NCBI GenBank assembly: GCA_963920765.1
Contig: OY987242.1
Location: forward strand, 32,450,002 to 32,514,001
Origin: Ulota crispa
Taxonomy: Eukaryota; Streptophyta; Bryopsida; Orthotrichales; Orthotrichaceae
Reading direction: 5' to 3'
DNA length: 64,000 nt
Part shown: positions 1 through 9,193 of the stretch, one piece after another
How positions within the stretch are numbered: position 1 is the first letter of the stretch
Layout of the letters: every line of letters starts with the position of its first letter
Notes under the pieces: generated by a model
What the model was told of the DNA's origin: nothing
The model's database searches: none
What the model saw: the letters and a program-made list of their open reading frames with translations, nothing else
Position numbers and translations under genes: made by a program

Positions 1-23
1 AATGTTTTGTTGTTTTGGGATAG

Positions 24-2655
24 GGCTTCAACAGTTGGTAGTGACGGCATCAGGGCCTGATGGACCAGGCATTGTAGCCAGATTGAGCAAGCGAGTGCTG
101 GATACCGGTGGGAATATCGAACTCAGCAGGATGGCCAGATTGGCTGGTGAATTCTCTGTGCTGATGCTTGTCACCTTTGACGTCACGTAAGTGCATTTCT
201 GTGGTACAGATTACTTTTTCCCTTCCAAAAGTCAAGGATAAGGTAGAACCACCCATTCCCGATCATTTAAGCTCCTGCAGGACAGCACATTAGAACAACA
301 ATGCGGAACAAATTTTTCTTTGGTGGCTTCATACGAATATTACAACACAATTTTTTTTGGAATTATTCATGCAAAATTGAATGATATACAAATTTTGAAG
401 TGCATGAAGTGTTTTGAACCCATACACAATCAGTAGACTCTCTTAATCCTAATCCTAATCCTAATCCTGATCATAGCCAAAACACTCCTTGCTCACTGCT
501 TCCTACTTTCTTTTGGGACACATGTCATGACCTCAATTGTCTTAATCTTGAAAAGGGAAAAATACCTATTCCAAACCTTGGAAATAGGCGTTGGAAATAG
601 CACACCCTAGACTGGTTGGGTTTGGATCCCTGGTTGGGAATGGGTGGTTCTACCTTAGGTGTCTTCTTAGCTATGTGTGTGTTCCTTCCAGGTTATCGTC
701 CTTGGTATGCTTGGCCGCCTAGTTTATCTCACATGCTTATTGGGAGTCAAATTCATTGAACTTGAAAATGTAGTCCAGAGTCTCGTAAATAGGATGGGCT
801 CAAATATTTGACTTGTACAGAACGCCAAGGAAAGCTGAGCAGTTACGCAACTCGCTTCTCCAGATTGAAGGTCTTCAGGTCTGGTCTGTCTTCTGTGTAT
901 TTTCTTGACGTGAATGCTACTAAAACAACTTTCAGTCGTCATCAATCTTTTGATTATACCGTAAAACACTTTTTCAAGTTAACCCATTAAGGACTGGTAG
1001 ACCAGTTCTTGGTCGATTTTGACTCTTTTTAGTTTGTAGAGAGAGCATGTCAAGGAATTTGATGACGTGGCAAAGGGGACGGGTATGGGGAATTGGAAAG
1101 TGAAGAGTTTAGGACAATAATCATGTCAATCTGAGGTGGCATGTGGCTAGAGGGTTGAAAAAACTAAAAGAGTACCGGCTGAAAATACACCAATAAATGC
1201 AAAAAGATGGTCATAACAACTAAAGAGTGAGCATAATTCATGATGCATAACACTAAATGCTGCAAGATACTTCCATCTTTACGGTCAAATCTGTCATAGA
1301 CATCTATATTCAATAACCCTAAAATGTCCCCCAAATGGGAATAGAAAGGATGCCCACCTCCAGAATCGACCACGGTCGTTAAAGGGTTAATAAGTGCATA
1401 AATTTTGGAGTTTCATTGGCTAAGGTTGTTTTGGTATCTCTTCAGGTTAATACCAGATGGACGTCTGATGAACGGTTAAAAAAAGTACGCCCGTCACATA
1501 CGTTTCAAAAGATTCTCCTGCGTGGTGTTGATAATCCTGGTACGTCTACTGAGTCGCCAGCTTGCTTGTCTGTGCTCAATTCGTGTGCGTGTGAACAGTG
1601 TGTTTAGGTCTAGACTTCGAAGGTGACAAATTAGCCAATCGCATGATGTGATGTTTACGACGATGTTAATCTCCGTTTAACAAGCAGATTTACATGTGAT
1701 AGGTCAGTATGATCACCTATATTGATTGGTGTGCACTTCATAATCCTGACCTCTCATCTATTTGAGTTCTGGCTCGAACTGCGTTCCTATATTGTTCTTT
1801 AGGATATTGCCTGCATTTTTTTTCTTACAATTGCACGTTTTTTCTTTATCCAACACAGCCTGTTGTTTGAGAGCATGTTTTTAGAGGTGGCAAATTAGCC
1901 GGTCGCATGACAACGATGTCAACCGAGATGAAAGTCTTTGTGATGAGTTGGTTCACATGTGATCGGTCAGTATGATCACCTAAATTGAGCGGTTCACACT
2001 TCAGTATTCTGAACTTGATTATAGTTGGGTTCGGAATGAAGTGTTTACCTATATCGTGCTACTGCTGACCATTATTATGCTCTTTCGTTATATATTCTGT
2101 TAAATGTTTTCGGGTCCAAGTACTTTAACTTTGATATTGTTTTTCGGTTGCTTGAAAGTGGCCACGCCAGTAGTAGCTTTTGTGCATGTATTGCTTAACG
2201 TGCAGTCTACCAAGATGGATCTACACCTAACATGTGTGGGGTTAGTGCAGGTCTCGTGTATAACCTGACCGAGTATCTATCATCTTATGGTATCAACATC
2301 GAGAGTCTTGAAACATTCAACCAGGAGGTGAGGATCCTGTCTTTCAGATTCTCTTGCTTATTGTTAACCTTGTTGTTTTTCAGTTCTACTCTAGATTCTA
2401 TCTACACCAACTGACAAAATTGTGTAATCTTTTGTGTTCTAAATGTTGACAATCCAGACAACAGCTGGGGGTGGTAAACTTTTCATGATGGAAGGAGTAA
2501 TAGCAGTCCCAGTGGGATTATCGACTGCAGCGTTCATTCACAATTTGGACACTTTGCAAGCAACGCTAGGTGCTGAAATCAAGATAGTTGACTTGCCCAA
2601 TCGTGTTCAAGCTAAGCTTGCAACCCCTGCTTTTGAAGGATCGAGTCAAGCCTGA
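24..2655 (+). CDS. Tandem ACT-domain protein, GcvR-like (3' part, five exons)
   Basis: I place exons at about 24 or 35-186, 821-878, 1446-1539, 2251-2327 and 2458-2655 (TGA). The phases join without a stop and give 192 visible residues; the N-terminus lies outside the window. The product has two ACT domains. The first contains GPDGPGIVARLSKRVLDTGG and ends FSVLMLVTF. The second starts ILLRGVDNPG, crosses a splice into LVYNLTEYLSSYGINIESLE and ends in the strand LFMMEGVIAVP. The DxPGxV-helix-GINIESLE pattern is that of GcvR-type small-molecule-binding ACT proteins; in bacteria these control glycine cleavage, and the ligand of the plant homologue is not evident here. All junctions are GT-AG, but the donor after exon 2 (CAG|GTCTGG) is weak. 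Introns 1 and 2 each hold a MITE. A GTGAGT just past the stop may open a 3'-UTR intron. Domain call firm, exact exon edges moderate. Confidence 0.75.
241..655. mobile_element. TA-flanked MITE, AGGTAG-terminus group (copy N1)
   Basis: The left end AGGTAGAACCACCCATTCCC is inverted at the right end as GGGAATGGGTGGTTCTACCT, and both are flanked by TA. It lies inside intron 1 of the ACT-domain gene and has no coding potential. Related copies are at 33919-34315 and 43999-44314. Confidence 0.8.
979..1390. mobile_element. TTAA-bounded piggyBac-like MITE (copy K)
   Basis: It begins TTAACCCATTAAGGAC and ends GTCGTTAAAGGGTTAA, so CCC...GGG termini are flanked by TTAA on both sides. The right end closely matches the ends of the 80-bp element at 50422-50501. 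It is non-autonomous, 412 bp with the TTAA copies, and sits in intron 2 of the ACT-domain gene. Confidence 0.7.
1612..2030. repeat. Imperfect direct duplication in an ACT-gene intron
   Basis: About 140 bp at 1617-1760 is repeated with divergence at 1885-2025. Both copies share AATTAGCC, CGCATGA and GGTCAGTATGATCACCTA in the same order. It lies in intron 3 and nothing in it looks coding. Confidence 0.6.
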
Positions 2656-3469
2656 TTCTTCGCAAAAGGTGAGTTGAGGCTGTAGTAACTTACATAGCAA
2701 CACAATCCAAACGTTTTGATGTGGTCTTAAATCTTGTGTTTTGATAGGTTTCTAGTGTTCTTTCAATGTTTCTGTTGAAAGGTTATGTAATTATTTGTAC
2801 ATTTCATGATTCAAGCTTACATCAACATGAAGCTCTGGTGACTGTGTTGTCTCACCCTTGGACTGATTGATGCAAATCTGGTCGATGCCTTCTTTTTGCG
2901 ACACCCTGTTGTCACCTGATTTTATTTTATTCTTTGTTCTAAAGATATTTGAATGATAAATCAAGTTATTTGAACCTTTAGTTATTAGTTTTTTAACATT
3001 GTTAAACATTTAGGCTACAAGGATATGAGTCGATAATCAAAGCCCACAAGCTGTTTTCAGAGCAGGCATCCTCTCTGCTGTGGCTGCGATCACTTTGACA
3101 AGCTCTTCCGCTCTGCACAAAACATTGAAATTGTAATCAAGTGTGAAATATTTTAGCTCGATTCATGATGCCTCGCGGGTAGAGTTCCTGCTCTGTGTCT
3201 TTCATTGTTGAACTGGTCTTACCGGAGTTTTACCAACAACATCAAAGATTCAGAAGTGTAATAGGAGATGGCTATCAAACTGATGTTCTACTACCCCTGT
3301 GGTTTTGCAATTCTTTCCAACCAAGTCAACTACACTTTCATGCATAATTAGTCAATGACAAATTGTTGGAGAATTTCTCAAAGTATTTCTTAAGATGAAA
3401 CTATGTTTAATGATTTTTTGGAATGCAGTCGTCAAGATTTTCGAAGACGAAAGACCCTGAACAATCATA
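2656..3469 (+). other. 3' UTR and spacer after the ACT-domain gene
   Basis: No coding signal was seen. The start is probably 3' UTR with a possible spliced intron, since AAAAGGTGAGTTGAGG follows the stop. I could not fix a polyadenylation site. Confidence 0.4.
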
Positions 3470-3668
3470 TTAACCCTTAAACGTCCCAAGGGCATAGTAA
3501 ATACTTTGTTGTATATTTGGCATTTGCTACCTATAAGAAATTTTGACTTGGGATCTTAAATAGCTCACTAGAACCACGTTTATCTATATTCCAACTTTTT
3601 ATTGATCTCAATTGTAGTAGAGGTGTGGATCCATTTCAAATACAAGAAAAATACCCTTTAAGGGTTAA
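3470..3668. mobile_element. TTAA-bounded piggyBac-like MITE (family A, copy A1)
   Basis: Starts TTAACCCTTAAACGTCCC and ends CCCTTTAAGGGTTAA, 199 bp including both TTAA copies. The interior (GGCATTTGCTACC, CACTAGAACCACG, GGTGTGGATCC) recurs at 52185-52416 and 61306-61520, and in reverse orientation at 7694-8270, which defines a family. Confidence 0.8.
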
Positions 3669-3907
3669 GTACGATACTTGTAGGAATTTTTTATGTTTGA
3701 ATTTTTCTTGTACAAGTTGAAAATTTAGTAACAAACCAAATTGTTCAATATTCAGGAAGATGGCACCATTCCTTGCTATCCACCCAAAACTCACATTCCA
3801 ATGTATATTGTAAATTTTGAAAGTGCGGATTTTATACAAACCCAAATGAACACTAACTCTTAGGATCATGAATCATGTTCACTCAAGATATAAAAGGACT
3901 GTTGTTA

Positions 3908-4102
3908 AGGTAAGAGGCACTAATTGCGTTTGCATCTAAGAACATGTGACATATGAGTTAAAATATCTATGATTGTCATTGATGAGTTTGGTAGGCTTAA
4001 CATATATTGTTAAGCCTACCAAACTCATCAATGACAGTCATAGATATTTTAGCTCAAATGTTAAACGTTCCTAGACTCAAACGCAATTAGAGCCTCTTAC
4101 CT
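3908..4102. mobile_element. TA-flanked hairpin MITE (family M, copy M1)
   Basis: An almost uninterrupted inverted repeat of about 195 bp: AGGTAAGAGGCACTAATTGC at the left pairs with GCAATTAGAGCCTCTTACCT at the right, with TA on each side. The arms meet at a small loop near 4005, so a transcript would fold into one long hairpin. A relative is at 44486-44636. Confidence 0.8.
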
Positions 4103-5394
4103 TACGTGCAGTGAGTGCACCTTGAATGTGTCCAAAATATGTTCAAAACTACGAACTTTCAAAGTGCTGACTTTAATGCACCCAAAATAACCTTTGACTC
4201 AACGCGTTCAGCACTTGCTATTGGGTATAAGTTGCACTTCCAAGCAATCAGAAAAAAACCCTAGACCAGGGAATTTTAATGCAAGCAAGCAAGGAAAAAA
4301 TGGATAGACCCATCCAGGTGTGCATATTCATCCCTCAAATCAGTTAATATTAGTAGCTTCCATCCAAAATCTAGTACACCTAAAGTGCAACTCAGAGTTA
4401 TCTGGCAATTCCATCCTGTTTTCACGAAACTTCTTTATTGTCGAGGTCGCTAGTGTCAAAATGAGGTAAGAGTGTGGAGAAGATTAACTTAAAATATTTT
4501 CCACTTAAAACATTTCCTTGTATAGGACTATCTCATACTATGAGTACTATATCATATCCAACTCGACACCCAAACTAACCAAGATTTCATTAGAATTCTT
4601 TGAACATGACTATGAGCAAGCTTCCAGGTTGACACAGGAATTAGAAAATTTAAAATGGACAAACAATTACACTGCAAACTTGTTTATGTTTATGGCTTCT
4701 GAGCTTTACGATTCCGGATCAACCTGGAAGTTTGCCCTTAATCTCACCAAGGCTGAATGCGCCTGCAAGCCTATAATTCCGCACTATCACCAATCCTGTA
4801 ACCACTAACCACCAAAGCAAACACTGACATGATAGTGAAGCACAAGAAACTGATCCAAAAGCCCTGACTCTCAATACCCAACATCCAAAACACCTTAGAT
4901 TCAACCACGTACACCAAATGAAAAAAACAATACAGTATAGATGTCAGAAACAGCCATTTCCGAACAACCTCTCCAAAACTGTACGGTAGCAGCATCCATA
5001 AGAATTGCGTCCCCATGCCCGTCACCTGACAGTGGTAGGGCTAATCAATAAAAAAACAAATGGTTGTGGATAAATGAGTGATGGCTATGGGTGATGGAGT
5101 GATGGTTGTAGGTGACTAGCATGAGGTTTTGAGTACCCATCTCACTATTTAAGACCAACAAGCCTTGTGATTAGCATCTCTTACACATGGTTCCTACAAT
5201 TTCAATGATTTTGGACTTTGAAAAATCTTTGTGAACAAATGCTTGTAGTTGGAATTTTGAAATTGATGCCAATATATTCGGTTTCCATTTCCTAATTTAC
5301 AGTATTTTTTCAAAGTTAGTCAATTATTTTACCTACTCCAAAACCCTTATTTCCACGCTTATGGGTGCGCCTACCTTACAGAAAGCTAGAAAAC
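4103..5394. other. Spacer without recognised genes
   Basis: Short reading frames on both strands lack recognisable domains or splice logic. Bases 4904-4985 are an extra diverged copy of 5811-5900. The sequence ending CCTACCTTAC near 5378 resembles an orphan right end of the AGGTAG MITE group. Confidence 0.4.
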
Positions 5395-6340
5395 CTCAAC
5401 AATACAAGAATTAGAAAACTGTGCTCAACTTGGTCACAAATCTGCAATCGCAGAGAGAAAGAGCAGGATTATAAGGTTAAATAATTCCTAGTATTAGGGT
5501 TTCCACACTCAAACCCTAATCAGAGAATTAGCATAGTTAAAGTACAAGTATCTGGACATGATCGTTCTAAAGACTCTCGTCACTACCGACGTTCTGAAGC
5601 ACAACGAGGAAACAAAACACCGAACGAAGCAAATCAGGAAGAAAATCAAGCTTCAAGAGGAAATTAACAGAGATGAGCAAGTGAAGGAAATGCAAAGAAT
5701 GATTTTCAAATGAGGTAAGCTTATGATACAATGGCTATGGTTAAGCTGGTGATACAATGGCTATGGCAAATTCTAAGCTGGTGATACAAAGTTGACGACC
5801 TGATTTCATTCAACCACACCAAGTGAAAAAAACAACACAGTATAGATGTCAGATGTCAGAAACAGCCATTTCAGAACTAACTCTCCAAAACTGTACAGAA
5901 AACTAATAAGCTTACTTCAACGATACAAGAATTAGAAAGTTGTGCCCAATTTGGTCACAAATCTGCAATCGCAGAGAGAGAAAGAGCAGGATTACCGTAT
6001 AAGGTTAAACATTCATAATATTAGGATTTCCACACTCAAACCCTAACCAGAGAATTAGCACAGTTGAAGTACGAGTTTCTGAACATGATCGTTTTACACG
6101 CTCTCGTCGCTAAGGTACCGACGTTATGAAGCGCAACGACGAAAAAAAACACCGAACGAAGCCAAATGAGGAAGAAAACCAAGCTTCGAGAGGAAATGAA
6201 TTAATAGGCATGAGCAAGTGAAGGAAATAAAAAGAATGATTTTCAAATGAGGTATGATACAATAGCTATGGCTAAGCTGGTGATACAATGGCTATGGCTA
6301 AGCTGGTGATACAATGGCTATAGCTAAGCTGGTGATATAA
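5395..6340. repeat. Tandem duplication of about 520 bp plus short direct repeats
   Basis: Bases 5395-5765 are repeated with modest divergence at 5917-6290; shared blocks include CACAAATCTGCAATCGCAGA and GAATGATTTTCAAATGAGGT. Each copy ends in repeats of GATACAATGGCTATGG with TAAGCTGGT, and the last ones run into the 3' end of the GNAT gene. The block lies downstream of that minus-strand gene and may derive from its 3' region or from a lost neighbour. Confidence 0.75.
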
Positions 6341-7187
6341 AGTTGACGACCTGTTTTTTGCGCGATTCCTGAACGAGCAGCACGGCGCTCGCGGCGTCGC
6401 TTTCAGCGGTGTACATCATGGCGGTGGAGCCGAGGACGTCGGAGCCGAATCCACACTTTTTGAAGAAGGGCGACGTAGGGGGATCGGCCATGACGGCGAT
6501 GTCGGCGATGCCGTACCGGGAGATTTCCCGCACCATTCGCTGCATGAGGCGGCGGCCGATGCCGCGCCCTTGCAGCGACGGTGCGACGGCGACGTCGTGG
6601 ATGGAGGCCGTGAGGGCGCGGTCGGAAGTGGCACGCGCGAAGGCCACGAGAGTCCGCTTCAGCCGCGGCGGAGTGTCCTCGTCCTCGGGCCGGTCCGGGA
6701 AATAATCCTCGTGCAGCTCCCCACGGACGTACATGGCCACCACGATGAAGCTGTGCTGGATTGCGCGCCTTAGTTTTACGGGGCTCACTTCCGGGATCGA
6801 GCCGTCGGGATTCAGCTTCGGGAATTGGTCGCAGTTCTGTTGAGTTCCTGTCAACAGTGCTCGCAGCTCCGCAATGTCGACTTCCTGCCAGTTCGTCGTC
6901 ACCGCAAGCTCCCAATGCCGGACTGCGACCGCACCGCTGGCCCTTGCACGACGCGGCGTCGGCGGCATCCATGGTGCGCTCGAATTCGCGGCGATCCAGA
7001 ACCCGCCCTTGCTCCACGTCGGAATCCGCACCGTGCTCCTCGTGAAGGAGCTCGACACGATGCCACTACTCCGAAGGCGGCCATGACAGGATTGAGAGGC
7101 AAGGGATGCGGATTGCAAGAGAGCCGCGTTCATTGAAAAGGAACGGGTAACCGACTCTCGAATGCCACAACACACACAATCATCCAC
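6324..7187 (-). CDS. GNAT-family N-acetyltransferase, probably plastid-targeted
   Basis: Uninterrupted 287-residue reading frame. Residues 197-220 form GNAT motif A, with HDVAVAP followed by the acetyl-CoA pyrophosphate loop QGRGIGRR (206-213). FFKKCGF (241-247) is the usual C-terminal GNAT segment. The fold covers roughly residues 90-262, and a plant-type segment HWELAVTTNW precedes it. The N-terminus is rich in Ser, Arg and Ala and almost lacks acidic residues after Met19, which suits a chloroplast transit peptide; Met19 may be the true start. The substrate (protein N-termini, lysines or amines) cannot be told from sequence. The gene is intronless and much richer in G+C than the BTAF1 exons or the flanks, which suggests a retroposed copy, a transferred gene, or simply a GC-rich intronless class. 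The last codons run into a local tandem repeat. Confidence 0.8.
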   Translation of the reverse strand: MDDCVCCGIRESVTRSFSMNAALLQSASLASQSCHGRLRSSGIVSSSFTRSTVRIPTWSKGGFWIAANSSAPWMPPTPRRARASGAVAVRHWELAVTTNWQEVDIAELRALLTGTQQNCDQFPKLNPDGSIPEVSPVKLRRAIQHSFIVVAMYVRGELHEDYFPDRPEDEDTPPRLKRTLVAFARATSDRALTASIHDVAVAPSLQGRGIGRRLMQRMVREISRYGIADIAVMADPPTSPFFKKCGFGSDVLGSTAMMYTAESDAASAVLLVQESRKKQVVNFISPA

Positions 7188-7560
7188 CTGTGCCGAGCGG
7201 TGATCAAATCGCCTGCAATTCGTTCAGTGGCATCGGCATCGGCATTGCCATCGCCATCGACATCTTATCCAATTCGGCTTTCTTCAAAGCTTTTCTCCAG
7301 AGCTTTCTTCAAAGCTCTATCAGCTGCGATAAAGCTATTGAAGGCAATTGCAGGAACTGGGAGTGCGCGCAGTGGCTGACAGGGTTGAGGAGAATCGGTG
7401 CGACTGCAGCGATTGCGATGCGAGTGTGATTCCGCGAGCAGCACTCGCGGCGCGCGCGTGATGCTGTGAAGCCCGTTCTTTTCCTCTTCGGAGCCCACCA
7501 CCCCTCTCGCGTTTCTTTAGCCCTTTGGCCATGTCATGTCCATTTTAGGTTGTAAGATTT
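7188..7560 (-). promoter_or_regulatory. Probable promoter and 5' UTR of the GNAT gene
   Basis: GC-rich sequence upstream of the minus-strand GNAT start, ending where AT-rich DNA resumes near 7530. It contains an imperfect hexamer run of GGCATC/GCCATC at 7228-7264. No clear TATA box was identified. Inferred from position and composition only. Confidence 0.35.
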
Positions 7561-7693
7561 CCTTCTAGGGAAAGTTGCCAAAAAGACCCAAACTACTCTT
7601 ACTTTTATAAAATGACTAAGTGTTTCTAACTTTTTTTAAACTCTTAATGTGGTACTTGTGTCATACAAAGTGTTTTCATAACAATTGTGTCTT

Positions 7694-8270
7694 TTAACTC
7701 TTGAACGACCGAGCAGCACTTTGCGACCAGTACAATACAAAGTATTTTTCTTTTATTTGGAGTGCATCCACTTCACACCTTTATTATAGGGGAAATTACA
7801 AATAGGGGCACAAAAATGAAAAATATTATACATAGGGGCACGGTTTCAAAGTGCTTACAAACAGGGGTACAATTTTAAAACCATTTTACTTAAATTTCCT
7901 TATTCAAGCTTGATTTGGAGAGGTCTTTTAGTCTTTTGGAGGTTAGCTAACATCTAATGTGATATATCTGAATCAACCAATGTCCAAACTAAAGTTTGCA
8001 AGAATTTACAAAAACAAAATTGAAACTATGCCCCTATTTGTAATTATTTTGAAACTATGCCCCTATCTGTAATATTTTTCATTTTTGTGCCACTATTTGC
8101 AATTTCCCCTTTATTGTATATGAGATCAACAAAGAAGTTAAAATATAGATCAATGATGTTCTAGTGAGGTAGTCAAGATCCCAAATTAAAACTTTTTGTT
8201 GGTAGCAAATGCCAGTTCTACAACATTGTACATAGTATGTATTATAGTAGCTCAGTCCTTTAAGGGTTAA
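7694..8270. mobile_element. TTAA-bounded piggyBac-like MITE (copy A2), interrupted
   Basis: Reverse-oriented relative of the 3470-3668 element. It ends CCTTTAAGGGTTAA, and the left end is diverged (TTAACTCTTGAACGACC). A Mutator-like element (7789-8109) is inserted in it. Its right TTAA is also the left TTAA of the next element (8267-8270). Confidence 0.7.
7789..8109. mobile_element. Mutator-like MITE nested in A2
   Basis: Terminal inverted repeats of about 58 bp start GGGGAAATTACAAATAGGGG on the left; the right end reads GTGCCACTATTTGCAATTTCCCC. The flanks TTTATTATA and TTTATTGTA form a 9-bp duplication with one mismatch, the size typical of Mutator-like elements. About 320 bp, non-coding. 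Confidence 0.7.
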
Positions 8271-9193
8271 CCCCTAAACGCTCAATCGACAATTTTTTGG
8301 TGGATGTCCTTTTTTGGGCTACCCGAGATGAAAATAAACATTTTTTTGAAAAAATAAAAAATATTTTCATATAGTAAAGCAAGTCTACTTTCCAACTCAA
8401 TTTGAATTTTGTCAATCCAAGTTAACCCTTAAACATCTGCTGGGTGGCCGTGGCCTGCCCACACTTTAGCTTTAGTGATATTTTTACTGTAGCTTCAATA
8501 GTATTTTGATAAATGGGCACCAATAGTATCACTTCTAAAAGTTTCAAAAGTCAATAGTGCATGCCGACCTCATGAAAATTGCAATAAAGGCAGCTTAGGT
8601 CCTAACACCATGATTTTGAATTTTCTCACAATTTGGGTTACTTAAAAATATGAGCATACTTGATAAGATTGTTATTTGCTGTCTATGATGAATCGTAGGT
8701 TTTTTGTCACTTTGGAAAAAAAAACAGATGAAAAGCAACTTTTTTCTATTGAACAGAATGTTTTTTCAAGGCCAGAGGACAAAAAACATTGTCATGGGCG
8801 TTTAGGGGTTAAACTCCACCAAGGAGAATTTTTCAAAGACAAACATTTCAATATTAGCTAGTGTGATAAACTTTACTATTTTGGAAAACTCATGATGTTC
8901 TCTCATTTAAATATACTGCATTTTTGGGTTTTAGAATATAATATTTGTTGTTAACCAATCACATCAAATTTTAAATTTTATGAACAAATTTTTAATTTTG
9001 ATGAATACTAAATGATAAATACTTCTAACTACATTAAATAAGAGTCTAAAACCTTTTTTGAATGTTTGATTGTATGGATAATTACTAAACATCATGATTC
9101 TTATTTTCTCTTTTGATGCAAACTTAATCAAAATGAAAAAGTATTATTTAGAAATCATTTTTGTTTTGTTCTTACCCATTGTTTAGGGGTTAA
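8267..9193. mobile_element. TTAA-bounded piggyBac-like MITE (family E, copy E1), interrupted
   Basis: Begins TTAACCCCTAAACGCTC and ends TTTAGGGGTTAA. It is split by another TTAA element (8422-8812). The parts on either side align in reverse orientation with 38277-38934, which lacks that insertion. No transposase frame. Confidence 0.85.
8422..8812. mobile_element. TTAA-bounded piggyBac-like MITE (family F, copy F1) with matching empty site
   Basis: Starts TTAACCCTTAAACATC and ends GCGTTTAGGGGTTAA. The host flanks GTCAATCCAAG and ACTCCACC are joined by a single TTAA in the related copy at 38772-38797 (minus orientation), so the insertion duplicated exactly TTAA. A second copy of family F is at 31937-32298; both share the interior GGTGGCCGTG and AGGCAGCTT. 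Confidence 0.9.

Noticed and set aside
443-472. TAATCC repeated four times, considered as telomere-like
   Set aside because: Plant telomere repeats are CCCTAAA/TTTAGGG; this is a short chance repeat inside a MITE.
6403-7136. Several long frames overlapping the GNAT gene on both strands
   Set aside because: Shadows of a GC-rich coding sequence; only the 6324-7187 minus frame has GNAT motifs.
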